This document shows positions 1-10,226 of a stretch of 64,000 bases of DNA, in pieces (positions within the stretch are counted from its first letter, which is position 1; each line of letters starts with the position of its first letter). Below the pieces are notes generated by a model. The model was not told the origin of the DNA. It did not search any database and was given only the letters and a program-made list of their open reading frames with translations. The stretch covers positions 2,790,001-2,854,000 of the forward strand of contig NC_017941.2 in NCBI RefSeq assembly GCF_000306765.2, written 5' to 3'. Source of the DNA: Haloferax mediterranei ATCC 33500 (lineage in GTDB: Archaea > Halobacteriota > Halobacteria > Halobacteriales > Haloferacaceae). The position numbers and the translations under genes were made by a program.

Positions 1-119
1 GACGAAGCTAACCGGAGAGATACACGGTACATGGAACCTCTGAGGGAGCTCAAGTTCTGTCCCTCTAAGTCAATCGATAGCTATAATCTACCGCTCAGTG
101 CTGAATATGCGCCCTGCAT

Positions 120-311
120 TCAGTACGGCTTCGACAAACTGTCACCGTCTGAGGGTTTCAACAGGGGCCATCCGTTTTTATCCAGGCGTTCCCGAGGATG
201 CGTCAAGCAAATATATCCACCTTCTGTCCGTCCCACACTCGACACAATCGTAATTGTGGATGCCTTCCCACCTACTCGTTCGTTCCCATCGCTTCGACTC
301 TGTTGAAAAGA
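120..311 (-). pseudogene. Possible gene remnant resembling the 3' end of the gene on the far side of katG
   Basis: A minus-strand frame of 63 sense codons ends in TGA at 120-122 and has no ATG. Its last residues read LLKPSDGDSLSKPY, close to LLKYLDGDSFLRSC at the end of the small gene at 2701-2982. The DNA agrees as well: the plus strand shares AAACTGTCACCGTC and, seven bases later, TTCAACAGG at both places. It could be a degraded paralogue or a duplicated fragment. The frame opens after a TGA at 312-314. Nothing else in bases 1-439 looks coding. No function is known. Confidence 0.3.
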
Positions 312-439
312 TCAGCGGAAAACGTCACACACCACTACGTTCGGCACCGCTTCACGACTCGTTTACGAGACCGGACTGGAAACCGTGGCCCCACTCAATC
401 GAGCGGTCGCACACGAGCACCAGTCCAGATACGCGCAGC

Positions 440-2620
<2,181 letters not shown>

Positions 2621-2700
2621 CTAATCCGAAATGAACACTTCACCGTAGACCAAGCAATCTTTTGAATTCGGGAACTTTTGTCAGTGTAGATTCGCACCCG

Positions 2701-2982
2701 TCAGCACGACCTCAGAAAACTGTCACCGTCCAAATACTTCAACAGGATTACCTCTCCCTGTTCAATCGTGAGTTTCAGAAGTCGTCTCTGAAACAACCTA
2801 CCCAGAATCTCTGTTGGAATCTGCGTCACGAGTTTCGTAGCCTTGTGGTTGGTCTCGGTCGATTCTGGGAGGTAATACTGGAAATGAACGGGCCCCAAGT
2901 TCGGGATGGTCGTCGTCACGGTGTCATCCGGAATTGAACCTTCGGAAGTGACACACATCACTCTGTACTCAAACCGGTTCAT
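2701..2982 (-). CDS. Small hypothetical protein
   Basis: Reading frame for 93 residues starting MNRFEYRV and ending DGDSFLRSC. I recognise no family. It has no signal peptide or membrane segment. The N-terminal half has a Thr-rich strand-like stretch, and a basic segment (GRLFQRRLLKL) follows near residue 65. It points away from the gene at 3135 and toward katG, from which it is separated by a 116-base gap. Its last dozen codons are similar in DNA and protein to the fragment at 120-311 on the other side of katG. Codon use is only moderately GC-rich, lower than in the core genes, and the region upstream (3000-3130) is AT-rich. It could be a recent acquisition. Existence as a gene is probable, not certain. 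Confidence 0.55.
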   Translation of the reverse strand: MNRFEYRVMCVTSEGSIPDDTVTTTIPNLGPVHFQYYLPESTETNHKATKLVTQIPTEILGRLFQRRLLKLTIEQGEVILLKYLDGDSFLRSC

Positions 2983-3134
2983 GACGGACAGCCGATGGTG
3001 TTAACGCTGTTTTTTGCTATAACACATCAATAGGTAGTTAGAATATGAAAAACATGATAGAATTGTTTTTCAGATAATATTGAATTATAATATACCGAAT
3101 ACTTAACTGGTGTGAAAATAGAAACCAGGGACGT

Positions 3135-3833
3135 ATGCTTGAAGACGGTATTTCTTACCCCTTAGAAGGGGATAACGCGCTTGGTCGTATCGTAATTGGC
3201 TCTCTCCTAGTGCTCGGGAGTTTCCTCATCATCCCGATGTTCCTCTTATTCGGCTATCTTGTCCGTGTTCTCGGAGCGACTGCCAGTGGTGACCCAGAGC
3301 CACCAGCATTCGACGACTGGGGTGGGATGGCTGTAGACGGCGTGAAAGGCTTTGTCGTCACACTCGTATACGGATTCGTTCCGTTCGCCCTCATCGCAGT
3401 CAGTTTCGGAATCGGAATGGGGGGTGCAGGGACCGGTAACGACGCCGCTGCAGGAATTCTCGGCGGTATCGGTGCGCTTGGGATGCTCGTGAGCTTCGTC
3501 GCACTGTTCGTCCTCTACTACCTCGTCCCGGCCGCACTCACAAACATGGCTGTCGAAGGGGACTTCGGCGCTGCATTCGACTTCAGCCGTCTCAAAGACA
3601 TTCTGCTGAGTGTCGATTACCTCGTCGCATGGCTCATTCCATTCCTCATTGCATTCGTCGCTCAGGCCGTGACCAGCCTCCTTGTAACCGTCACGTTCGG
3701 GCTCGGATTCATCCTCGTCCCCACGATTCAGTTCTACACGAACGTTGCCGTGTTCTACATGTTCGGACGAGCCTTCGGGAAAGTCACCGGTGTCGGCGCG
3801 CCTCAACAGTCGGCTACGACTGGGGTCGCGTAA
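3135..3833 (+). CDS. DUF4013-type multi-pass membrane protein
   Basis: A 232-residue protein with about five hydrophobic segments (around residues 17-40, 75-95, 100-130, 165-190, 190-215) and short acidic loops. The segment GYLVRVL...PPAFDDWGGMAVDGVKG near residues 40-75 is the pattern of the DUF4013 family, seen in archaeal and bacterial integral membrane proteins of unknown function. There is no cleavable signal. The upstream region is AT-rich and contains a plausible TATA sequence (TATAATATACC near 3087-3097). No enzymatic residues are evident. The family call rests on recalled sequence pattern. Confidence 0.8.
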   Translation: MLEDGISYPLEGDNALGRIVIGSLLVLGSFLIIPMFLLFGYLVRVLGATASGDPEPPAFDDWGGMAVDGVKGFVVTLVYGFVPFALIAVSFGIGMGGAGTGNDAAAGILGGIGALGMLVSFVALFVLYYLVPAALTNMAVEGDFGAAFDFSRLKDILLSVDYLVAWLIPFLIAFVAQAVTSLLVTVTFGLGFILVPTIQFYTNVAVFYMFGRAFGKVTGVGAPQQSATTGVA

Positions 3834-3987
3834 TCAGTTCACCTTCGAAGAATCACTCACAGCGGATTATTTTACGACAAGTCTGAGGTCGGACAGCGTG
3901 TTACTGGCGGGTGTGTCTGGAAGGGTGAAAAAGACTCACAATCCTAGACGTACAGGCAGTTATCCGAGTGCAGACCCAACTACGAGT

Positions 3988-4227
3988 ATGAGAGAATATG
4001 AGGCGGTCTTCGAGATAGATTCAAAGGGTGATTCGTATGCTGTCCGACGTGTCTTAGAGCAAGTGTACGACACGATTCGAGAAGAGTCACGAAGCGTCCG
4101 AGAGGGGTCAGACGATGCAAGTGCGCTTCTCGAAGAGTTCAAAACACTTCGAGATGCAGCGAGGGACCCAGCGGAAGGAAAACTGACGATTACCTACAAA
4201 CAGTACGACGACGAAGTCGACGACTGA
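3988..4227 (+). CDS. Small acidic hypothetical protein
   Basis: A 79-residue protein from ATG 3988. The same frame stays open upstream, but the residues there have no haloarchaeal bias, so the later ATG is preferred. The sequence (MREYEAVFEIDSKGDSYAVR...) suggests a beta strand, then two helices including a charged one (EESRSVREGSDDASALLEEF), then a final strand (KLTITYKQYDD). The acidic composition fits a soluble haloarchaeal protein. No known domain is recognised. It lies about 150 bases after the DUF4013 gene on the same strand and about 190 bases before an HTH_10 regulator; co-transcription is not established. Confidence 0.65.
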   Translation: MREYEAVFEIDSKGDSYAVRRVLEQVYDTIREESRSVREGSDDASALLEEFKTLRDAARDPAEGKLTITYKQYDDEVDD

Positions 4228-4421
4228 AGTCAAAATACTGAGGGAGTTCTCTGAGAGGGAGTAAGTGGAAGATATAGTGAAGCATCAAATATCTGAATTA
4301 TACTGTGGCTCGGAGGAAAATGAGGTGAGCGTGAAGCCTATATACGCAAGGTCCAGTTCTCCCAAGCAAGGGGGAAACTGATATTCTTCGTGTAGAATTC
4401 AAAACAATTCCGACGGGGGTG

Positions 4422-5075
4422 ATGGAGAAAATCGATGCACGGATAGACGACGTGCGGAGCATCGAGCTTGACAATGCCTTCTACGTGGAAGACGGAACAT
4501 GGATTGAATCACTTACCGTGTCGTCGGGGACGGATTTCGACCCGGCCACACTTATCGAGGACATTTCGGGAGTTTCGCTCTTCTACACACAGGAAATCCC
4601 AACTGGGCCGACAAACCTCACTATCCGCCGGCTTACCATTCTCGCAAACGAGTCGTATCCATTCATACTTGGGCTGGTTCTTCGGAACGAAGCGATTCCG
4701 AACCGGATTCTCCTCCAACGCGATACGTTCCAGGTCGTCATTACGGTTCGAAACTGGGACCGGTTCCGTGACCTGGCCGATAATATTCAAGAGACGCTCG
4801 GTGCATTCGAACTATTAAGTGTCAACCAAATTGACGAACCGGGAGAACCACTGGATAGTGGACGACTAACCGAAGTTCTGGTGACGAAACTCCCCGAGGA
4901 ACAACTCGCAATTCTCGAAACGGCCTACAACAGGGGATACTTCGAAGTTCCGCGTGAAGCAAGTGCAACGGATATCGCCGAGGAGTTCGACATCGCCCAA
5001 TCGACGATGAGCGAACGATTGCGAACTGCGGAACGAAACCTGCTCGAGATTATCTACGGACCACGCGAATCATAA
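4422..5075 (+). CDS. HTH_10 (bacterio-opsin-activator type) transcriptional regulator
   Basis: DNA-binding regulator of 217 residues with a C-terminal HTH_10 domain at roughly residues 160-215. It carries the family hallmark LETAYNRGYFEVPREAS followed by the helix-turn-helix DIAEEFDIAQSTMSERLR. The N-terminal 150 residues resemble the effector or partner domain common to haloarchaeal HTH_10 proteins. A GTG at 4419 directly precedes the ATG at 4422; the preceding GGGGGTG could serve as a Shine-Dalgarno sequence for the ATG. The gene lies 130 bases upstream of, and co-oriented with, the importer/CoA operon starting at 5206, so local control of that operon is likely but inferred. A second member of the family sits at 36230 beside another ABC operon. 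Confidence 0.88.
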   Translation: MEKIDARIDDVRSIELDNAFYVEDGTWIESLTVSSGTDFDPATLIEDISGVSLFYTQEIPTGPTNLTIRRLTILANESYPFILGLVLRNEAIPNRILLQRDTFQVVITVRNWDRFRDLADNIQETLGAFELLSVNQIDEPGEPLDSGRLTEVLVTKLPEEQLAILETAYNRGYFEVPREASATDIAEEFDIAQSTMSERLRTAERNLLEIIYGPRES

Positions 5076-5176
5076 TCGGGCGCAACCCGAGCGATTCTCC
5101 GAAGTTACGAGCGAAATATATCTGACCCTATATAAAGAATGAAGCCTATCATTCGCCATCGGGGGTATCCTGAATG

Positions 5177-5182
5177 TATAAT
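5177..5182 (+). promoter_or_regulatory. TATA box of the importer/CoA operon
   Basis: TATAAT lies 29 bases before the ATG at 5206, the spacing expected for a leaderless haloarchaeal mRNA. A second TATA-like stretch (CTATATAAAG, about 5131-5140) lies further upstream. Confidence 0.5.
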
Positions 5183-5205
5183 GGTTAAATTGGGTATGCT
5201 GTAGC

Positions 5206-7152
5206 ATGGCATCAAGCAACCATGACGAACGAACGGATGCAAGCGAGCAGGAGTTCTCCCGACGACGATACCTTGTAGGGGCTGCAAGCGTCGTTGGCGC
5301 GGCTACGCTCGCGGGGTGTAGTGGCACTGGGGATGGCTCAGGCGACGATTCAACACCGGGTACCAGTGTCGAAGAACAGGAACCGCAGGTCCCCGAGGGA
5401 ACGCCGGAGGTCGTCGAAACTCAGTACTGGCACGACTGGGAGACCATCGATGCGGCCAACCCACCGCTCGACTACAGTGCGGCGGCGGCGGCGGGCTTAG
5501 ACCCTCTCCCCGTCGAGTTTTCCAGCGAAGACGACCCGTGGATGCGCGAGCACGCGCTGATGGTAAAGCGGGCTGCCAACAGTCTGGGCCTCGCTGTCGA
5601 ACTCAACGACCGCCCACTCAACCAGCTGTACGCCCAAAGTTGGGAGACTCCCGGCCTGGAGGCAATCGTCTCGATGAGCACCCACGGGCCGGACCCCCAG
5701 CGGGGCCTCGACCCGAATCCCTTGTTGATGCGGCGTCACAAGGACAGCCTCTCCAACTACGACAATTACTTCCATCCAAAACTCAACGACCTCCTCGACC
5801 GACAGCGGAAGGTCACGGGTGACAACGAAAAGCGCCAAGAACTCGTAAGTCAGGCACAACAGCTCTTCGCCGAGGACGTCGGTGGACTCATCACCCTCTT
5901 TCCGGACGTCATCACGGCAGTCAATACGAACAAGTGGAGCGGCTACGTCAAGACGCCGGGTAACGGTCCGACGGGGGATTCCTTCCGGTGGACGGAAGTC
6001 AACCTCCAGCCCGAAACCGACCAGACGACGTACGTCAAGGGCGTCACGACGTCGATGAACTCACTGAACCTGCCGTGGGCGGCAGGTGGCGCTGAAGAAA
6101 AGCGCCTGACGTTCGTCTACGACGGACTCTTCGATGCAACACCCGACTTAGAAGTCGTTCCTGCGCTCGCGACGGATGCGAAGTTCACCGACGACACGAC
6201 CGTAGAGATGAGCCTCCGCGAGGGCGTCACGTGGCACGACGGAGAGCCGTTTACCGCAGAAGACGTCAAGTTCACTGTCGAACTCTACAAAGAACAGTCC
6301 TCGACGAGTCAGGTGCCGTTTTACGAACCCGTCGAAAGCGTCGAGGTACTCGGCGAGCACTCGGTCCGATTCAACCTCTCGACGCCCGACGCGGCGTTCA
6401 TGACGCAGCGAGTCGTCCGCAGCGTCATCCTCCCCAAACACAAGTGGGAGAACGTCGACAACCCATCTCAGCACAACCCGCAGACGCCGGTTGGGACGGG
6501 TCCTTTCAAGGTGGAAAAATGGGAGCAAGGAACGCGATTCGAGGTGTCGCGGAACGACGACCACTGGCTGTTCGACGACGACGTGCGCGGCGAATACCTC
6601 GGCGACCAGACTGCGACTGGTCCCGGCATCGAGCGGATTATCTGGATCAACGTCGGCAACGTCGACTCCCTCATCGGCGCGCTTCAACAGGGGAAAGTCG
6701 ACGCCATCGGAACGACGCTCTCGAACACGCAGGCGAACCGCGCTTCGTCCACGAGCGGTATCGAGAAGTCCGTCACGGAGAACTTCGCGCCGCTCGATAC
6801 GAAACTGAATTTCTCCTGTCCGCTCATCCGCGACAAGGAGTTCCGCGTTGCCTTCGCCAAAGCAGTCGACGAGGAGAGCTTCGTTGAATCCGTTCTCGAG
6901 GGAAGAGCAACAGTTCCGAACGGCGAGAACCCGATTTCGCCGATTACGCAGTGGCACGAACCGGATACGAAGAAGTACGAAAACGACGTCGAGGGAGCGA
7001 AAGCCATCCTCCGCAAGGCCGGGTACACCTGGGACTCAAACGACAACATCCGGTTCCCCAACGGGGAAGCATGGGCTGCGTTCGTCGAGCGAGTTCAAAA
7101 CGGAAATACCCATAAACGCCGGTCTGAGCTCGGTCAGCCAGACTTCTCGTGA
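5206..7152 (+). CDS. Family 5 (Dpp/Opp-type) ABC solute-binding lipoprotein with apparently permuted domain order
   Basis: Extracellular substrate receptor for the permeases and ATPase at 9231-13221. The 648 residues begin with a Tat motif (SRRRY, residues 18-22), a hydrophobic stretch and the lipobox LAGC with C38. The order of the mature part is unusual. Residues 110-265 (DDPWMREHALMVKRAANSLG, DRPLNQLYAQSW, HGPDPQ, LLDRQRK, SQAQQLFAEDV) look like the part that normally ends an SBP_bac_5 protein. Residues 275-640 contain what normally begins it (VYDGLFD, LREGVTWHDGEPFTAEDVKF, VGTGPFKVEKW near 429-439) and stop just after the AKAILRKAGY helix that usually sits mid-protein. The family's segments all seem present but rotated. 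The stop overlaps the next gene by four bases, so truncation is unlikely. The substrate is unknown; the neighbours suggest a carboxylic acid. Confidence 0.9.
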   Translation: MASSNHDERTDASEQEFSRRRYLVGAASVVGAATLAGCSGTGDGSGDDSTPGTSVEEQEPQVPEGTPEVVETQYWHDWETIDAANPPLDYSAAAAAGLDPLPVEFSSEDDPWMREHALMVKRAANSLGLAVELNDRPLNQLYAQSWETPGLEAIVSMSTHGPDPQRGLDPNPLLMRRHKDSLSNYDNYFHPKLNDLLDRQRKVTGDNEKRQELVSQAQQLFAEDVGGLITLFPDVITAVNTNKWSGYVKTPGNGPTGDSFRWTEVNLQPETDQTTYVKGVTTSMNSLNLPWAAGGAEEKRLTFVYDGLFDATPDLEVVPALATDAKFTDDTTVEMSLREGVTWHDGEPFTAEDVKFTVELYKEQSSTSQVPFYEPVESVEVLGEHSVRFNLSTPDAAFMTQRVVRSVILPKHKWENVDNPSQHNPQTPVGTGPFKVEKWEQGTRFEVSRNDDHWLFDDDVRGEYLGDQTATGPGIERIIWINVGNVDSLIGALQQGKVDAIGTTLSNTQANRASSTSGIEKSVTENFAPLDTKLNFSCPLIRDKEFRVAFAKAVDEESFVESVLEGRATVPNGENPISPITQWHEPDTKKYENDVEGAKAILRKAGYTWDSNDNIRFPNGEAWAAFVERVQNGNTHKRRSELGQPDFS

Positions 7153-8384
7153 GCGACGACAGCACAATGATTCCAGACAAACCCCTAGACGGAATTACCG
7201 TCGTCGACGCGGCAAGCCTCTATGCTGGGCCACTGACAGCCATGATGCTCGGTGATTTCGGTGCCGAAGTCATCAAGGTCGAACACCCCGAGTACGGAGA
7301 CTCGCTCCGCGAGTTCGGTGACTACCCCGAAGAGCTCTCGTGGAAGTGGGTCAACCGGAATAAAAAGAGCGTCCCCCTCGACCTCCACGAAGAGGACGGC
7401 CAAGAGATCTTCAAAGATCTCGTCGCGGACGCTGATGTCCTCGTCGAGAACTTCAGGCCGGGAACGCTGGAAGACTGGGGAATCGGGTGGGAGACGCTCT
7501 CTGCACTCAACGAGACCCTCGTGATGGTTCGCGTGACCGGATTCGGACAGACGGGCCCGTACAAGGACCGCCCTGGCTTCGGCACGCTCGTCGAGGCGAT
7601 GAGCGGCTATGCGTACTCGACGGGACAGGCTGACGGTCCACCCACCCTCCCACCGACCGCGATGGCCGATTCCATCTGCGCACTCCACTCCACGTACGCC
7701 GCGGTGATGGCGCTCTACTGGCGCGATGTCCACGACGGAAGCGGCCAGTACATCGATTCGTCGATTCTGGAGGCGATGTTCGGGATGCTCGGCGACCACG
7801 TCATCGAGTACGGACAGAAAGAAATCGACCACGAGCGGTCGGGCAATCGAAGCAGTCGGACCGCACCGCGGAACACCTACCGGACGAAGGACGACCGCTG
7901 GGTCGCCATCTCGGGGAGTTCACAGAGCATCGCCGAGCGTATTCTCCGCATCGTCGGTGGAGAGGAACTGGCAACGGACCCCCGGTTTCGGACGATGAAA
8001 GACCGCCTAGAGCACGTCGAAGAACTCGACGCTATCATCGCGGAATGGATGAGTGAACACACTCGCACGGAGGTTATCGAAATCTTCGAGGAGCACGAGG
8101 CGGCCATCGGGCCGGTCAACAACATGGCCGATATCTTCCGTGACCAGCACTTCGCCGAGCGCGACGCGGTTATCTATATCGACGGCGAGGACGAGGAATC
8201 CATCCCAATGCGGGGTGTCTTCCCGAAACTCTCCGCGACACCCGGGGGAGTGGACCACCCCGGGCCGTCACTCGGGTCACACGCGCTGTCGACAATCACC
8301 GAACGAACCGACCGGTCCGAAGCGGACGTGCGGCGACTGGCGGCCGAGGGCGTCACGACACTCGGAGGTGAGACGCGTGACTGA
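7149..8384 (+). CDS. Class III (CaiB/BaiF, FRC family) CoA-transferase
   Basis: Moves CoA between acyl-CoA thioesters and free carboxylic acids in the cytoplasm. The length of 411 residues is normal for the family. Recognisable parts are the N-terminal PLDGITVVD...AGPLTAMMLGDFGAEVIKVE, the NRNKKSVPLDL strand, VENFRPG near residue 100, and AMADSICALH, where D174 aligns with the aspartate that forms the acyl-aspartyl intermediate in formyl-CoA transferase. The GTG start at 7149 overlaps the end of the binding-protein gene by four bases; an ATG at 7167 is an alternative. Next to a CitE-type lyase, the likely job is to make a hydroxyacyl-CoA (malyl-, citramalyl- or related) from an imported acid. 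Substrate identity is inference. Confidence 0.92.
   Translation: MSDDSTMIPDKPLDGITVVDAASLYAGPLTAMMLGDFGAEVIKVEHPEYGDSLREFGDYPEELSWKWVNRNKKSVPLDLHEEDGQEIFKDLVADADVLVENFRPGTLEDWGIGWETLSALNETLVMVRVTGFGQTGPYKDRPGFGTLVEAMSGYAYSTGQADGPPTLPPTAMADSICALHSTYAAVMALYWRDVHDGSGQYIDSSILEAMFGMLGDHVIEYGQKEIDHERSGNRSSRTAPRNTYRTKDDRWVAISGSSQSIAERILRIVGGEELATDPRFRTMKDRLEHVEELDAIIAEWMSEHTRTEVIEIFEEHEAAIGPVNNMADIFRDQHFAERDAVIYIDGEDEESIPMRGVFPKLSATPGGVDHPGPSLGSHALSTITERTDRSEADVRRLAAEGVTTLGGETRD
8364..8371 (+). promoter_or_regulatory. Shine-Dalgarno site that fixes the lyase start
   Basis: GGAGGTGA lies five bases before the GTG at 8377. It is exactly complementary to the tail of the 16S rRNA encoded in this window (TCACCTCC). 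It supports the GTG start over the long open frame that continues upstream inside the CoA-transferase gene. Confidence 0.75.
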
Positions 8385-9234
8385 CCGCCTCCGCCGGACC
8401 TTCCTCTACACTCCAGCCGACGACTCCGGAATGATGGAGAAAGCACTCGGTTTGGACGCTGCTGACGCAGTCATCTTCGACCTCGAAGATGCGGTCCCGG
8501 CCGAGGTGCTGCCCCAAGCCCGGACAAACCTTCAGACGGTACTCGGAGAGAGTTCTAGTCGAGGGATAGAGCGGTGCGTCCGTATTAACGGTCTCCAGAC
8601 GCCGCACTGGGAAGCCGATATTGAGGCCGCCGTAACCGCCGGTGCCGACACAATCGTCCTACCGATGATTGAACAACCCGAGCAGACAGCCCGTGCTGTT
8701 ACTGCGGCAGCGAACGCCGACGGCGACGTGCCGGAATTCATCGTGACGGTCGAGACGCCCCGAGGGATGTTCGCCGCCGAGAAACTGGCCACACACGCCA
8801 GCCAACTCGATGCTGTGACCGGATTTTCGTACGGAATCGGGGATTACGCACGGGCCGTCGGTGCGACCGGCACACCCGCACAACTCCACGAGTACGTCCG
8901 AAACGTGGTCGTCAGTGCCGCCGCAGTCGGTGGGCTGGACCCCATCAGCACGGTGTATCAGGACTTCTCAGACGTAGAAGGGCTCCGCGAGCACGCTGCA
9001 CAGGCACACGAAATCGGATATATCGGACAGAAGGCCATCCACCCTCGACAGCTACCAGTAATCAACGACATGTTCACACCAACAGCCGAGGAAGCCGAGG
9101 AAGCAGCGCGCTTCGTCGATGCGTTCGACGCTGCCGACCGCGACTCGATTGTCGTAGACGGTGTCTTCCTCGACACGGCAATCGTCGAACAGTACCGGAC
9201 AGTCCTCACCCGCCACGAGGAGGTGACAGCATGA
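8377..9234 (+). CDS. CitE/HpcH-HpaI family CoA-ester lyase
   Basis: Metal-dependent TIM-barrel enzyme family that cleaves or forms beta-hydroxyacyl-CoA esters such as malyl-CoA, citramalyl-CoA or citryl-CoA. From GTG 8377 it has 285 residues, normal for stand-alone CitE-like proteins. Family motifs are visible: RRTFLYTPADD at the N-terminus, DAVIFDLEDAVP near residue 32, a conserved arginine in CVRIN, the acidic metal ligand in TVETPRGM, GYIGQKAIHP near residue 220, and a helical C-terminus. The start is set by the Shine-Dalgarno site at 8364-8371 and overlaps the CoA-transferase stop by eight bases. Together with that enzyme it could split an imported hydroxy-acid into acetyl-CoA (or propionyl-CoA) plus a keto acid. 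Direction and substrate are inferred. Confidence 0.9.
   Translation: MTDRLRRTFLYTPADDSGMMEKALGLDAADAVIFDLEDAVPAEVLPQARTNLQTVLGESSSRGIERCVRINGLQTPHWEADIEAAVTAGADTIVLPMIEQPEQTARAVTAAANADGDVPEFIVTVETPRGMFAAEKLATHASQLDAVTGFSYGIGDYARAVGATGTPAQLHEYVRNVVVSAAAVGGLDPISTVYQDFSDVEGLREHAAQAHEIGYIGQKAIHPRQLPVINDMFTPTAEEAEEAARFVDAFDAADRDSIVVDGVFLDTAIVEQYRTVLTRHEEVTA
9219..9226 (+). promoter_or_regulatory. Shine-Dalgarno site of the first permease gene
   Basis: GGAGGTGA, four bases before the ATG at 9231 and inside the end of the lyase gene. It is the same eight-base match to the 16S tail seen before the lyase. Confidence 0.75.
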
Positions 9235-10226
9235 GCGACTTCCGGAGATTCCTCCTCAAACGGCTGGCCATCTCGATGGCTCTCACGCTCGTTGCGGTGT
9301 CGATTATCTTCGTCGTTCTCCGACTCCTTCCGGGGAGTCCGTTTGAGGCGCTCATCACCGCCGGAAACCTCAACCAAGAACAAATTGAGGAGATACGGAG
9401 CCTCTACGGACTAAACAAACCGCTCTTACAACAGTACCTCGCGTACCTCCAGAGCATCCTCTCGTTCCAGTTCGGTTACTCCATCCTGCGGAGTCAACCG
9501 GTCTGGGAGATTCTGCGCCCCAAGCTGTTCAACACGCTCGTCCTGCTCGTTCCGGCGCTCGTCACGACGGCCGTGGTTAGCTCGCTGGCGGGAATGTACG
9601 CCGGGTGGAACCGCGGGAGCTACTTCGAGAAAGTAAGCATCATCACGACGACGTTCCTGCGGTCGACGCCGGTGTTCATCACGGCGATTATCTTCGTCAT
9701 CGTGTTCTCGTACACGCTCGGACTCGTACCGGCGTTCGGGATGCGCGAAATCACCGCCTCCCCCGACGGGCTACTGGAGACCTACCTCTCGGTGGACTTC
9801 CTCTACCACTACATCCTCCCGTTTACCGTCGCCGTGCTGTACTACAGTGGCGACTTCCTGTTGCTGGCCAGAAACGGGGTTATCGAGAAGAAGGGCTCGG
9901 AGTTCCTCAAACTCCATCGCGCAAAGGGACTGACGGAGATGGAGCAACTCGCCCGTGCGGGGCGGAACTCGATGCTCCCTATCCTGACGTACTTCGCGCT
10001 CCGTCTCGGGATGATCTTTCAGGGGCTCATCCTGCTCGAGGTCGTCTTCGCGTGGCCGGGTATCGGCCGCGAACTCGTCCTCGCCATCCAACAGCAGGAC
10101 TACCCGCTCGTGCAGGCGGCCGTCTTCATCATGGCCCTCGCGGTCATCCTCGCCAACCTGGCTGCTGACGTGCTGTACGCGTACTTCGACCCGACGGTCT
10201 CGGCAAGCGGAGGTGAGTCGCTATGA
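9231..10226 (+). CDS. ABC transporter permease, DppB/OppB type
   Basis: Inner membrane channel subunit of a peptide/nickel/opine-type importer. The 331 residues begin with the typical FLLKRLAISMALTLVAVSIIFVVLRLLPGSP first segment. The expected N-terminal extracellular loop follows (EEIRSLYGLNKPLLQQYLAYL), then about five further membrane segments. The EAA-type cytoplasmic loop that contacts the ATPase reads KLHRAKGLTEMEQLARAG near residues 225-245. The gene overlaps the lyase by four bases (ATGA) and the next permease by four bases, which shows one polycistronic unit. Confidence 0.93.
   Translation: MSDFRRFLLKRLAISMALTLVAVSIIFVVLRLLPGSPFEALITAGNLNQEQIEEIRSLYGLNKPLLQQYLAYLQSILSFQFGYSILRSQPVWEILRPKLFNTLVLLVPALVTTAVVSSLAGMYAGWNRGSYFEKVSIITTTFLRSTPVFITAIIFVIVFSYTLGLVPAFGMREITASPDGLLETYLSVDFLYHYILPFTVAVLYYSGDFLLLARNGVIEKKGSEFLKLHRAKGLTEMEQLARAGRNSMLPILTYFALRLGMIFQGLILLEVVFAWPGIGRELVLAIQQQDYPLVQAAVFIMALAVILANLAADVLYAYFDPTVSASGGESL
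10209..10216 (+). promoter_or_regulatory. Shine-Dalgarno site of the second permease gene
   Basis: A third GGAGGTGA, six bases before the ATG at 10223 and inside the end of the first permease gene. Confidence 0.7.

Noticed and set aside
5206-7152. Truncated or frameshifted binding protein
   Set aside because: The missing C-terminal part is found at the N-terminus of the same frame, and the stop overlaps the next start by four bases. Permutation explains it better.
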